Of a stretch of DNA of 64,000 nt, positions 51,492 to 59,632 are shown in pieces (position 1 is the first letter of the stretch; the number at the start of each line of letters is the position of its first letter). Position numbers and translations under genes: made by a program. The DNA comes from CAYXGE01 sp964464435. Its GTDB lineage: Bacteria > Pseudomonadota > Gammaproteobacteria > Burkholderiales > Methylophilaceae. The stretch covers positions 22,971 to 86,970 of the forward strand of contig CAYXGE010000001.1 in assembly GCA_964464435.1 (NCBI GenBank), read 5' to 3'. A model generated the notes under the pieces. The model saw only the letters and a list, made by a program, of their open reading frames with translations, was not told the DNA's origin and searched no databases.

Positions 51492-52295
51492 ATGAAATTA
51501 AGAGGCTTTAAAGTGTTACTCAATACATGCTGGTTAATGTTAGGTTTACTTGCATTGAATGTGCACGCTGAGTCAGACCCCACAAAATGGCCTGTAGTTA
51601 AAGAAGCATTCTTTGCAGGCAGAACCATTGAAGATGCGCCGTTTATTAAACTCACCGCACCCAGACGTGCCGAAAGCGGTGCTCAAGTACCATTAGAAAT
51701 TTTTGTTGATCAAACGCAGGCGGATGCTAATCCTGTAAAAAAGATTTACGTTTTAGTGGATGCTAACCCGATTCCACTCACGGCTACTTACCACCTCACT
51801 GAGCAATTAGGTAAATTTAAATTAGCCACCCGTATTCGCATGGAAATGGATTCTTTTGTTCGTGTGATTGGTGAAACTGCAGATGGCAAATTACAAATGG
51901 CTTCTATTGAAATTCGAGCAGCTGGCGGTTGTGGCGGGGCAGTTGAAAATGACGAAGCGACCATTCGTGCTACCGCAGGTAAAATTAAGCTTAATGTAGA
52001 AACCCCCGTACAGTTTGGTAATGCAACCGCCACTGTGTTTAATATTAAACACCCCATGCGAACCGGCCTACAACGCGACTTAGTCTCACAAGGGTTTGTG
52101 CCTGAATTTTTTATTAAGAAAGCGGTGTTTACTTACAACAGCAAACCTATCATGAATGTAGACTTTGGTGTCGGCACCAGTGAAGACCCTTATTTAAAAT
52201 TTGATTTTATTCCCGCTAGTGCTGGCGTGCTTGAGGTAAATGCTACAGACAATGAAGGTAAATCATTTAGCCATCAATTTGAAGTAAAAAGTTAG
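51492..52295 (+). CDS. Quinoprotein-associated SoxYZ-like carrier protein
   Basis: 267 residues from the ATG at 51492, with signal peptide (1-26). An N-terminal SoxY-like part ends with AAGGCGG, giving Cys147 in the same GGCGG context as the SoxY carrier arm, and a C-terminal part (about 165-265) is SoxZ-like. Fusions of this type are found beside PQQ alcohol/methanol dehydrogenase systems and are named quinoprotein dehydrogenase-associated SoxYZ-like carriers; the cargo is unknown. The metallohydrolase at 53125 is the usual partner family. Preceded by GGTGGAGAC as ribosome site and the CRP-like dyad. Confidence 0.82.
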   Translation: MKLRGFKVLLNTCWLMLGLLALNVHAESDPTKWPVVKEAFFAGRTIEDAPFIKLTAPRRAESGAQVPLEIFVDQTQADANPVKKIYVLVDANPIPLTATYHLTEQLGKFKLATRIRMEMDSFVRVIGETADGKLQMASIEIRAAGGCGGAVENDEATIRATAGKIKLNVETPVQFGNATATVFNIKHPMRTGLQRDLVSQGFVPEFFIKKAVFTYNSKPIMNVDFGVGTSEDPYLKFDFIPASAGVLEVNATDNEGKSFSHQFEVKS

Positions 52296-52309
52296 TTGAT
52301 ATGCATAAT

Positions 52310-52338
52310 AAAAAAGGACGCTCAATGCGTCCTTTTTT
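52310..52338. terminator. Bidirectional terminator after the SoxYZ-like gene
   Basis: AAAAAAGGACGC TCAAT GCGTCCTTTTTT: perfect stem with both A- and T-run, between the SoxYZ-like and cytochrome b561 genes. Confidence 0.9.
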
Positions 52339-52368
52339 ATTGCTTGAACATTGTATTACTAAACTGTG

Positions 52369-52962
52369 TTACTTAAGCGACATGCGGCTTGCAGTACCAT
52401 CTTTGTCTATGAATTTATGCTTAAGCGCACCTGCAACATGCACAATAATCACAAGCAATATCAAAGTACCTAAAAACTCATGTACTTCAACAAAAGTTTC
52501 TCGTAAGCCTTTATTATCAAGCCCACCCACCAGCTCAATACCAAACCATTTAATACCATATTTACTATTCACCGCCATGATAATTCCGCTGACTGGTAAT
52601 AACATCATCAGCAAATACAGCGTGTGATGCGTTGCCGTTGAAAGTTTGCGTTCCCACGCTTTAAGTGTGGCCAATAGCGCAGGCGGGCGATGCGTTAAAC
52701 GCCAAATGAATCTGAATAAAATTAACGCAAATAAGGTAATGCCTAATGATTTGTGTAAATTAAAATAAAAGGTTCTGGGGCTCGCTTCTTCTGCTAATTG
52801 CCATGTATATATACCAAAATCAAACAAATCATAGGCTATTTGTTTAGGTGCCTCTTTAGGCAAATCAGACATATACCAACCTAGTGCAAACATGCCAAAG
52901 ATTGCAAATGCAATCAACCAATGCAACACAATCGCTGTTTTAGTATATTTTTGCTCAGTCAT
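52369..52962 (-). CDS. Cytochrome b561-family membrane protein
   Basis: 197 residues from the ATG at 52962 (an in-frame extension to 53046 has no ribosome site and runs through the operator region). Four membrane helices; haem-ligand histidines likely H14 and H70 plus two in later helices (TATHHTLYL, HEFLGTLILLVIIVHVAGALKHKF). Such proteins pass electrons between quinol and periplasmic partners. Located between the SoxYZ-like and metallohydrolase genes and facing the latter. Confidence 0.85.
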   Translation of the reverse strand: MTEQKYTKTAIVLHWLIAFAIFGMFALGWYMSDLPKEAPKQIAYDLFDFGIYTWQLAEEASPRTFYFNLHKSLGITLFALILFRFIWRLTHRPPALLATLKAWERKLSTATHHTLYLLMMLLPVSGIIMAVNSKYGIKWFGIELVGGLDNKGLRETFVEVHEFLGTLILLVIIVHVAGALKHKFIDKDGTASRMSLK

Positions 52963-53030
52963 TTTAAGTATCCCTATTAGCTTATTGTTATTGAATATAG
53001 CGTTTGGAACAATTATACCTGATGAAAGTT

Positions 53031-53048
53031 CAGTGACCATGGTCACTG
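53031..53048. promoter_or_regulatory. Perfect 18-bp CRP-type palindrome between b561 and metallohydrolase genes
   Basis: CAGTGACCATGGTCACTG reads the same on both strands. Core GTGAC-N4-GTCAC is shared with the site at 51387. On the plus strand a TAATAT (53070-53075) puts it near -42 of the metallohydrolase promoter; on the minus strand a TATAAT (53017-53012) makes it overlap the -35 of the b561 promoter. Confidence 0.65.
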
Positions 53049-53124
53049 TAAAAACTTATCTTTTCACTTTAATATTAGAGTATTGTATTAGCCTTCCCCT
53101 GTTTTTTTACCGAGTGCAAAGAAT

Positions 53125-54051
53125 ATGATGCGATTAATAGCTTACTTTATTAGTGCCTACTTTATGGCTTCATGTGCGCAGGCAGATATTAAATCAGCGG
53201 GCTTTAAAGTTCATGATTTAGGCAATGGCATATACGTGCATCATGGCGAACATTTAGATATTGATACGGGGTATCAAGCCGATATTTGCAATATTAGTTT
53301 TATCGTAGGTAGTAAAGGTGTGGCAGTGATTGATACAGGCGGCAGTCTAAGCACTGGCAAACAGTTGCGTGAAGCCATAAAAAAAGTGACCCCCTTACCA
53401 ATTTTGTATGTCATTAACACCCATGTGCATCCTGATCATATTTATGGCAATGCTGCCTTTATTGAAGATAAACCGCAATTTGTCGGTCATGCAAAACTTG
53501 GTGATGCCATGCAAATGCGTCAAGAGGCTTATGAAAAACTCAATTTAAGACTTTTAGGTGAGGCGGCAAAAGGCAGTATCATCGTCAAACCAACGCTTAG
53601 CATTCAAACTACGCAAACCCTAGACCTCGGTGGCAGGAACCTGCAAATTACGGCATACCCAAATGCACATACCAATACGGATATCTCGATATTAGATGAT
53701 AAAACTGGCACCCTATTTACTGGGGATTTACTGTTTATTGAACGCACCCCTGTAGTTGAAGGTGATATTAAAGGTTTGATTGCCACCATTGAAAAATTAA
53801 AAACATATCCAGTCAAGCAAGTGGTACCAGGACATGGCCCTGCAACATTACAATGGCTTAATGCGCTTGAAAATGAACAACGTTACTTAAGCACCTTGCT
53901 TGCTGATATTCGCGCTTACATCAAAGCTGGTAAAAGTATGACAGAAGCAATGTCTAACGCCGCTGCCAGCGAAAAAGATCTGTGGCTATTATTTGAAATT
54001 GCCAATAGACGTAACGTTAATACACTTTACCCAGCACTCGAATGGGAATAA
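53125..54051 (+). CDS. MBL-fold zinc metallohydrolase, quinoprotein relay type (SoxH-like)
   Basis: 308 residues with a signal peptide (about 1-20) and a metallo-beta-lactamase fold. Zinc ligands: THVHPDH (H100, H102, D104, H105), the second His in YPNAHTNTD (about 181), FTGDLLF and PGHGP. The family accompanies SoxYZ-like carriers next to PQQ-dependent dehydrogenases and is called quinoprotein relay system zinc metallohydrolase. Substrate not known. Two starts (ATG ATG); the operator lies 77 bases upstream. Confidence 0.82.
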   Translation: MMRLIAYFISAYFMASCAQADIKSAGFKVHDLGNGIYVHHGEHLDIDTGYQADICNISFIVGSKGVAVIDTGGSLSTGKQLREAIKKVTPLPILYVINTHVHPDHIYGNAAFIEDKPQFVGHAKLGDAMQMRQEAYEKLNLRLLGEAAKGSIIVKPTLSIQTTQTLDLGGRNLQITAYPNAHTNTDISILDDKTGTLFTGDLLFIERTPVVEGDIKGLIATIEKLKTYPVKQVVPGHGPATLQWLNALENEQRYLSTLLADIRAYIKAGKSMTEAMSNAAASEKDLWLLFEIANRRNVNTLYPALEWE

Positions 54052-54125
54052 GCAACTAGCATTAAGAAGTTGTGCATCTTGCTGTATAATTTATACTTTT
54101 GCACCTTCTTTAGTAAAGCTTAGTT

Positions 54126-54887
54126 TTGGATAGTGTAGCTCCCGCAAACAACCCTCTCTCAGACAAACTTAATCGCTCATTTGCATGGGCGTTAGGCCTA
54201 TCTATTGCCTTTCATTTGGTCATGGCTTATGTTGTACCAAACTTTGAGTTTGAGCCAAAAAAAACACCTGAGGTGATTGAAGTAGAGTTAATGGAAATTA
54301 AAAAACCAGAACCACCGCCGCCCCCGCCACCTGAACTTCCACAACCAACACCTCAGCCCATTAAGCCTGATGTAAAACCTAAGCCAACTCCTCAGCCCAA
54401 ACCTGAGCCTACTCCTAGGATAATTAAACCAAGTGAGGATATTACCCCACCACCTAGCACCCCAGCACCTGTGCAACAAGAAGTCATTGCGGTTGCACCA
54501 AAAGCAGAGGCTGCGCCACCCACTTTTACTGCCCCTGTGGCAGAACCAACACCCCCTGCTGAACCTGTTAAACCGCAGGTGAGCGATGAAGATATTGAAA
54601 ACGCAAAAAATCGCTATGGCAATGCGCTAGCTCGTGAGATTGCTAAACATAAACAATACCCCAAAATTGCCCAAATGCGCGGCTGGCAAGGCGAGGTACT
54701 TTTGAACTTATATTTAGATAGTGCTGGCCGAGTTATTCGAAGTGAAGTTGCCAACTCTAGCGGGTTTGAATCTTTGGATAACCAGGCGCTTGCTATGGTT
54801 AAAAAATCAAATTTTCCAACACCGCCTGAAGCATTAAAAGGACGCTCCTTTGAAATTAGCGTGCCTGTGACATTTAAACTGGAATAG
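54126..54887 (+). CDS. tonB: TonB energy-transducing protein
   Basis: 253 residues from a TTG start (54126), needed because the only membrane anchor (about 17-37) begins soon after. A Pro/Glu/Lys-rich periplasmic spacer (about 57-140) leads to the TonB C-terminal domain (LAREIAKHKQYPKIAQMRGWQGEVLLNL to the end) that touches outer-membrane receptors. No exbB or exbD is adjacent. A TATAAT lies at 54085-54090. Confidence 0.85.
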   Translation: MDSVAPANNPLSDKLNRSFAWALGLSIAFHLVMAYVVPNFEFEPKKTPEVIEVELMEIKKPEPPPPPPPELPQPTPQPIKPDVKPKPTPQPKPEPTPRIIKPSEDITPPPSTPAPVQQEVIAVAPKAEAAPPTFTAPVAEPTPPAEPVKPQVSDEDIENAKNRYGNALAREIAKHKQYPKIAQMRGWQGEVLLNLYLDSAGRVIRSEVANSSGFESLDNQALAMVKKSNFPTPPEALKGRSFEISVPVTFKLE

Positions 54888-54894
54888 CAATGCC

Positions 54895-56352
54895 ATGTCC
54901 AAATCTAAATCTCTCAATGATTTGTTACTTATTCATGAACTAGCTTTTATTATATTAGTGGTTCTTGCAGGCGCTGCTGGCGGTGTCGGTATCCATCTTT
55001 GGGACAAGTCTTCGCAAGAGTCACAACGCATTAATCTTTTAGTGCAAGAAGTACAACAAACACGGGGTGACTTATACCGCCAAATGAAAGAATTGTTTGA
55101 TGCCTACTTTTTGTATGATGTCACTGCACCAGATGAATACAATGCCTACACAGAATCCATATTAAAACATTTTAAAAAAATTAAGTCACTTGCTGTAGGT
55201 AAAGATGAATTGGATTCTATTGAAGATTTGCATCAAAGTTACAATACTTTCTTAAAAGAAACCAAACCGATTTTTGACCCCCAAAATATGTTAAGCAGCG
55301 TGGCTGTAGAAAAAAAATTGAATAGCGATTTAGAGGCCAAAGTATTTGAACGCTACGAGCTGATTTCTGCCAGAACTGAAAAATTACTGATACTTAAACA
55401 ACGTGAATTAGAACAAAGGCTGACAGAAGCAAAAAATACTTCCAATGCATTGTTGATTATTCCAATATTACTTTCTACTTTATTGCTGTTGTTTTCGCGT
55501 ATTTTTCTTAAACGCTCTATTGTGAAACCAATTGAAGGCGTATTGCACGCTACTAAAGAAATTAGCGCGGGTCATCTTGAACATAAAGCGCCAGAAGAAG
55601 GCGCCTATGAGATAGCGATGCTATCAAAGTCTATTAATAGCATGGCTATTGCACTAGCCAATAGTCAAGATGCCTTGGTGCAGACTGAAAAACAAGCGGC
55701 TCAAGGCCTTCTAGTCCCCATGCTTGCGCATAACATTCGCAACCCGTTAGCCAGTATTCGCGCAACTGCCCAGGTCATTGATGATGAAAGCTTGGATAAA
55801 GATACACGTGATAGCCTTCAGGGTATTATTAATACCGTGGATAGGTTAGAAAGGTGGACTGGCTCACTACTAGCATACTTACACCCACTCAAACCGCAAC
55901 TAAGTAATACCACATTGCGCCAAATCATTAATGGTGCTTTAGTACCATTGCAACAAAAATTAAATGAAAAAAGCATCCAATTAGAATTACCTGATTGGGA
56001 TAAAGCCGATGATAGCCTTAAAACAGATGAGCATTTGCTAGAGCAAGCCTTATACAACTTGTTGCAAAATGCCGTTGAAGCCAGTCCAAGAAAATCCAAA
56101 ATTGAAATCCACGCGGATATTAACCAACACACTCTCAAATTATTAATCGCTGACAGAGGCGCAGGCATGCCATTTACGCCTGAGCCAAGTGCGTTAAGCC
56201 CAGGCCCCACAACAAAGCGATTTGGTACTGGCTTAGGTATTCCTTTTGCATTTAAGGTTTGTGAGGCGCTAAAAGGGACTATCTCGTTCAATCATCGCCA
56301 AGGTGGAGGAACTTTAATTGAAATAGAGTTGCCTAGAAGCATAAGCGTTTAA
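54895..56352 (+). CDS. Orphan sensor histidine kinase (HAMP, HisKA, HATPase)
   Basis: 485 residues: membrane helix (about 15-32), periplasmic helical sensor (about 35-180), second helix (about 182-203), HAMP (about 204-255), dimerisation helix with His279 in PMLAHNIRNPLASIR, and an ATP-binding domain with NLLQNAVEASP, DRGAGMPF and FGTGLGIPFAFKVCEALKG. The residue after His279 is Asn where most kinases have Glu or Asp. No response regulator adjoins it; the next gene is bcp. Starts seven bases after tonB, so the two are probably cotranscribed. Confidence 0.87.
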   Translation: MSKSKSLNDLLLIHELAFIILVVLAGAAGGVGIHLWDKSSQESQRINLLVQEVQQTRGDLYRQMKELFDAYFLYDVTAPDEYNAYTESILKHFKKIKSLAVGKDELDSIEDLHQSYNTFLKETKPIFDPQNMLSSVAVEKKLNSDLEAKVFERYELISARTEKLLILKQRELEQRLTEAKNTSNALLIIPILLSTLLLLFSRIFLKRSIVKPIEGVLHATKEISAGHLEHKAPEEGAYEIAMLSKSINSMAIALANSQDALVQTEKQAAQGLLVPMLAHNIRNPLASIRATAQVIDDESLDKDTRDSLQGIINTVDRLERWTGSLLAYLHPLKPQLSNTTLRQIINGALVPLQQKLNEKSIQLELPDWDKADDSLKTDEHLLEQALYNLLQNAVEASPRKSKIEIHADINQHTLKLLIADRGAGMPFTPEPSALSPGPTTKRFGTGLGIPFAFKVCEALKGTISFNHRQGGGTLIEIELPRSISV

Positions 56353-56445
56353 AACCACAAAAAAAGTGAATTTTATGCGTGAATTAGACTTGCGTTATTA
56401 CGCAAATTTATCAACAATCCTAATCTAGAGAATGATAAAGATATT

Positions 56446-56922
56446 ATGCTAAATCAACCTGTTTCCAACTTTGAACTTCCTGCTACCAGCGCAAAGACAT
56501 TTAAACTATCCGACTATATCGGTAAAACTGTAGTTCTCTATTTCTACCCTAAAGACTCTACCCCTGGATGTACGACGCAAGGCGTGCAATTTAGAGACCA
56601 CTACCCTAAGTTTAAAGCCTTAAATGCCGAAATATTCGGTATTTCAAGAGACTCCATCAAATCACATGAAACTTTCAAAGCAAAATTTACTTTTCCTTTT
56701 GAATTGCTCTCAGATGCTGAAGAAACAGCATGTAGCTTATTTTCAGTAATTAAAATGAAGAATATGTATGGGAAACAAGTGCGTGGCATTGAACGAAGTA
56801 CTTTTATTATTAATGAGAAAGGCTATCTTGTGCATGAATGGCGAGGCGTAAAAGTCGATGGTCATGTGCAAGAGGTTCTTGAATTTTTAAATCAAATGAA
56901 TGCATCATCAGAAAGACAATAA
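56446..56922 (+). CDS. bcp: Thiol peroxidase Bcp (PrxQ)
   Basis: 158 residues. Peroxidatic Cys42 is in STPGCTTQGVQFRDHY; the E. coli resolving Cys four to five residues later is absent, but Cys96 in ETACSLFSVIK fits the resolving position of the alternative PrxQ subgroup. Reduces peroxides with thioredoxin as likely donor (trxA at 44755). It ends one base before the PhoH gene start. Confidence 0.93.
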   Translation: MLNQPVSNFELPATSAKTFKLSDYIGKTVVLYFYPKDSTPGCTTQGVQFRDHYPKFKALNAEIFGISRDSIKSHETFKAKFTFPFELLSDAEETACSLFSVIKMKNMYGKQVRGIERSTFIINEKGYLVHEWRGVKVDGHVQEVLEFLNQMNASSERQ

Positions 56923-56923
56923 T

Positions 56924-58321
56924 ATGGCAAAAAATAGCGCAACACACACCAAGTTATTTGTGTTGGACACCAATGTATTGATGCATGATCCATCCAGTCT
57001 ATTTAGATTTGAAGAGCATGATGTCTTTTTACCGATGGTGACGCTAGAAGAGCTTGATAATCACAAAAAGGGAATGACTGAAGTTGCAAGAAATGCGCGC
57101 CAAGCAAGCCGAAATTTAGAAGCCATCGTTGGTCGAGAGCTTGGCAATCTTGATGCTGGTTGCCCACTTTCTGTGAATGGTAACAAACATGCAACTGGGC
57201 GTTTGTTCCTTCAAACTGATGCATTGGTAAAAGAACTTCCTATGCTAGCTGGCAGTAAAGCTGACAATGAAATCTTAAGTGTGGTTTGGAACTTGCAAAA
57301 TCAGCAACCTGAACGCCAAGTGATTCTTGTTAGTAAAGATATCAACATTCGCATTAAAGCCCGCGCTATTAATGTGCCTGCTGAAGATTACTTTAACGAC
57401 CAAGTATTAGAAGATACTGACCTCTTATACAGCGGCATGAAGGAATTGCCAGCAAATTTCTGGGAAAAGCACAGCAAAGACATGGAGTCATGGCAAGACG
57501 CTGGCAGAATGTTCTACCGTATCACGGGGCCACTATGCAAAAGCATGCTAATTAATGAATTTATTTTTTATGAGTTTGATAAACCATTTCATGCCATTGT
57601 GCGTAAAGTTGAAGGCAATACTGCAGTTCTTGAAGTGGTTAAAGATTTTATTCAACCCAAACATAATATTTGGGGCATTAATGCGCGAAATAGAGAACAA
57701 AATTTTGCGCTTAACTTATTGATGGACCCTGAGGTTGATTTTGTGACATTACTAGGTCAAGCAGGGACTGGTAAGACTTTGCTTACGCTTGCCTCTGCCC
57801 TTTCGCAAACGCTAGACAAAAAAATATACTCTGAAATCATTATGACCCGTGTAACTGTGCCTGTTGGTGAAGATATTGGCTTTTTACCGGGAACAGAAGA
57901 AGAAAAAATGGCGCCATGGATGGGTGCCCTAGAAGATAACCTCGATGTTCTCAATAAAACTGATGAAGATGCTGGTGAGTGGGGTAGAGCTGCCACTCAA
58001 GATTTGATTCGTACTCGAATTAAGGTTAAATCACTCAACTTTATGCGTGGAAGAACTTTCTTACATAAGTTTTTGATTATTGATGAAGCGCAAAATTTAA
58101 CACCAAAACAGATGAAAACGCTGATTACAAGAGCAGGTCCTGGAACTAAGGTGGTATGCTTAGGTAATATTGCACAAATTGATACGCCTTATCTAACAGA
58201 GGGTAGCTCTGGTTTGACTTATGTCGTCGATAGATTTAAAGGTTGGGGGCATAATGGCCACATTACCTTGATACGTGGTGAGCGTTCAAGACTTGCAGAT
58301 TTTGCTGCAGAAGCATTATAA
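56924..58321 (+). CDS. PIN-PhoH (PhoH2) ATPase
   Basis: 465 residues from the ATG at 56924 (an upstream frame to 56900 lies in bcp). N-terminal PIN ribonuclease domain (KLFVLDTNVLMHDP, LEELDNHKKG, about 10-150) and C-terminal PhoH helicase/ATPase with the P-loop LLGQAGTGKTLLTLA (about 275) and IIDEAQNLTP. PhoH2 proteins are RNA helicase/RNases in mycobacteria. Normal length for the family. Coupled to bcp. Confidence 0.92.
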   Translation: MAKNSATHTKLFVLDTNVLMHDPSSLFRFEEHDVFLPMVTLEELDNHKKGMTEVARNARQASRNLEAIVGRELGNLDAGCPLSVNGNKHATGRLFLQTDALVKELPMLAGSKADNEILSVVWNLQNQQPERQVILVSKDINIRIKARAINVPAEDYFNDQVLEDTDLLYSGMKELPANFWEKHSKDMESWQDAGRMFYRITGPLCKSMLINEFIFYEFDKPFHAIVRKVEGNTAVLEVVKDFIQPKHNIWGINARNREQNFALNLLMDPEVDFVTLLGQAGTGKTLLTLASALSQTLDKKIYSEIIMTRVTVPVGEDIGFLPGTEEEKMAPWMGALEDNLDVLNKTDEDAGEWGRAATQDLIRTRIKVKSLNFMRGRTFLHKFLIIDEAQNLTPKQMKTLITRAGPGTKVVCLGNIAQIDTPYLTEGSSGLTYVVDRFKGWGHNGHITLIRGERSRLADFAAEAL

Positions 58322-58403
58322 AAATTAATTAATTTATTAATAAAACAATCGATACCGCTTTAAGTAGCACTGAAGCGATACCTTTTTACTAGGGAAGAGT
58401 GTC

Positions 58404-58419
58404 TAGCCAACAATGGCTA
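58404..58419 (+). promoter_or_regulatory. Hairpin between Shine-Dalgarno and start of lplT
   Basis: TAGCCA-ACAA-TGGCTA lies between a good ribosome site (AGGGAAGAG, 58391-58399) and the ATG at 58427, which are 27 bases apart. Folding could bring the two to a workable distance. Function not known. Confidence 0.35.
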
Positions 58420-58426
58420 AAAAATC

Positions 58427-59596
58427 ATGAACTCAAAGTTCTATACCATTCTTATTGCACAATTTTTATCAGCCCTTGCAGATAATGCTTTGTTATTTGC
58501 AGCAATTGCTCTACTTGCTACGCTCAACGCACCGGATTGGCACACCCCTTTATTACAACAGTTTTTTGTCATTTCTTATATTGTATTAGCCCCCTTTGTG
58601 GGCTCAATTGCAGATGCCTTTCATAAAGGTAGCGTCATGTTTGTATCCAACAGTATCAAAGTAATCGGTTGCGTTGCGATGCTCTTAGGCGTACCACCAT
58701 TATATGCTTATGGCATTGTGGGTATTGGTGCGGCGGCTTACTCACCCGCCAAATATGGCATTTTAACGGAGTTACTACCAAGTCATCAGTTAGTTAAGGC
58801 TAATGCTTGGATGGAAGGTTCTACAGTTACAGCCATTATTGCAGGTGCCATTTTAGGCGGTACCTTGGCCAGTAAAGACCCATACAATGCTATGTGGATT
58901 ATTACAGGCCTTTACTTAGCTGCAGCTTTATTTAATTACTTCATCCCTAAATTATCTATTGAGCATCAATTAGAGAAAAAGTCTTTAACTTATATGATGC
59001 AAGATTTTGGTCATGCCTTTATTGCCTTATGGAAAGACCCATTAGGTCAATTATCGCTGGCAGTGACTACCTTGTTTTGGGGCGCAGGTGCTACATTAAG
59101 GCTCGTTGTACTCGCCTGGGCAGGAATCGCTTTAGAGTATGATATTGAGCAAGCTACGCAGCTAATAGCCACAGTAGCCGTTGGCATTGCTGTTGGATCT
59201 GTTATTGCTTCACGCTATATTAGGCTTGAAGACTCCATTAAAGTGTTACCTGCTGGCATCTTGATGGGGGTTCTTGTAATTTCCATGATTTTTGTACCCA
59301 ATGGGGTCATTGCTGGTGTAGTGCTATTTTTAATTGGTGCCCTGAGTGGATTTTTTGTAGTGCCTCTTAACGCGCTACTTCAGCATAGAGGGCATCACTT
59401 GATTGGTGCTGGACATTCGATTGCCGTGCAAAATTTTAACGAACATATCGGCATTTTAGTAATGCTTGGCTTTTACTTATTAATGGTTAAAGCCAACATT
59501 TCAATGAACCTAATTATTATTGCTTTTGGGCTTTTTATTATTATCAGTATGAGTATTATCAATCGAGTTTATCGGCATGTTAGTTTTACAAAATAA
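58427..59596 (+). CDS. lplT: Lysophospholipid transporter LplT (MFS)
   Basis: 389 residues with about 12 membrane helices of the major facilitator family. N-terminal FYTILIAQFLSALADNALLFAAIALL and YAYGIVGIGAAAYSPAKYGILTELLP are LplT-like. It flips lysophosphatidylethanolamine back to the inner leaflet for re-acylation. The acyltransferase partner (aas) is not here. See the neighbouring hairpin feature. Confidence 0.88.
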   Translation: MNSKFYTILIAQFLSALADNALLFAAIALLATLNAPDWHTPLLQQFFVISYIVLAPFVGSIADAFHKGSVMFVSNSIKVIGCVAMLLGVPPLYAYGIVGIGAAAYSPAKYGILTELLPSHQLVKANAWMEGSTVTAIIAGAILGGTLASKDPYNAMWIITGLYLAAALFNYFIPKLSIEHQLEKKSLTYMMQDFGHAFIALWKDPLGQLSLAVTTLFWGAGATLRLVVLAWAGIALEYDIEQATQLIATVAVGIAVGSVIASRYIRLEDSIKVLPAGILMGVLVISMIFVPNGVIAGVVLFLIGALSGFFVVPLNALLQHRGHHLIGAGHSIAVQNFNEHIGILVMLGFYLLMVKANISMNLIIIAFGLFIIISMSIINRVYRHVSFTK

Positions 59597-59632
59597 ACAT
59601 GCCGATAATGGTTAAATCATCTTTAAATACGT

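Noticed and set aside
58402..58413. 12-base identity TGTCTAGCCAAC between the lplT leader and the complement of the rnpB 5' end (34649-34660)
   Set aside because: It could look like antisense pairing with RNase P RNA, but many 12-mers recur by chance in 64 kb, and that region of RNase P RNA is internally paired.
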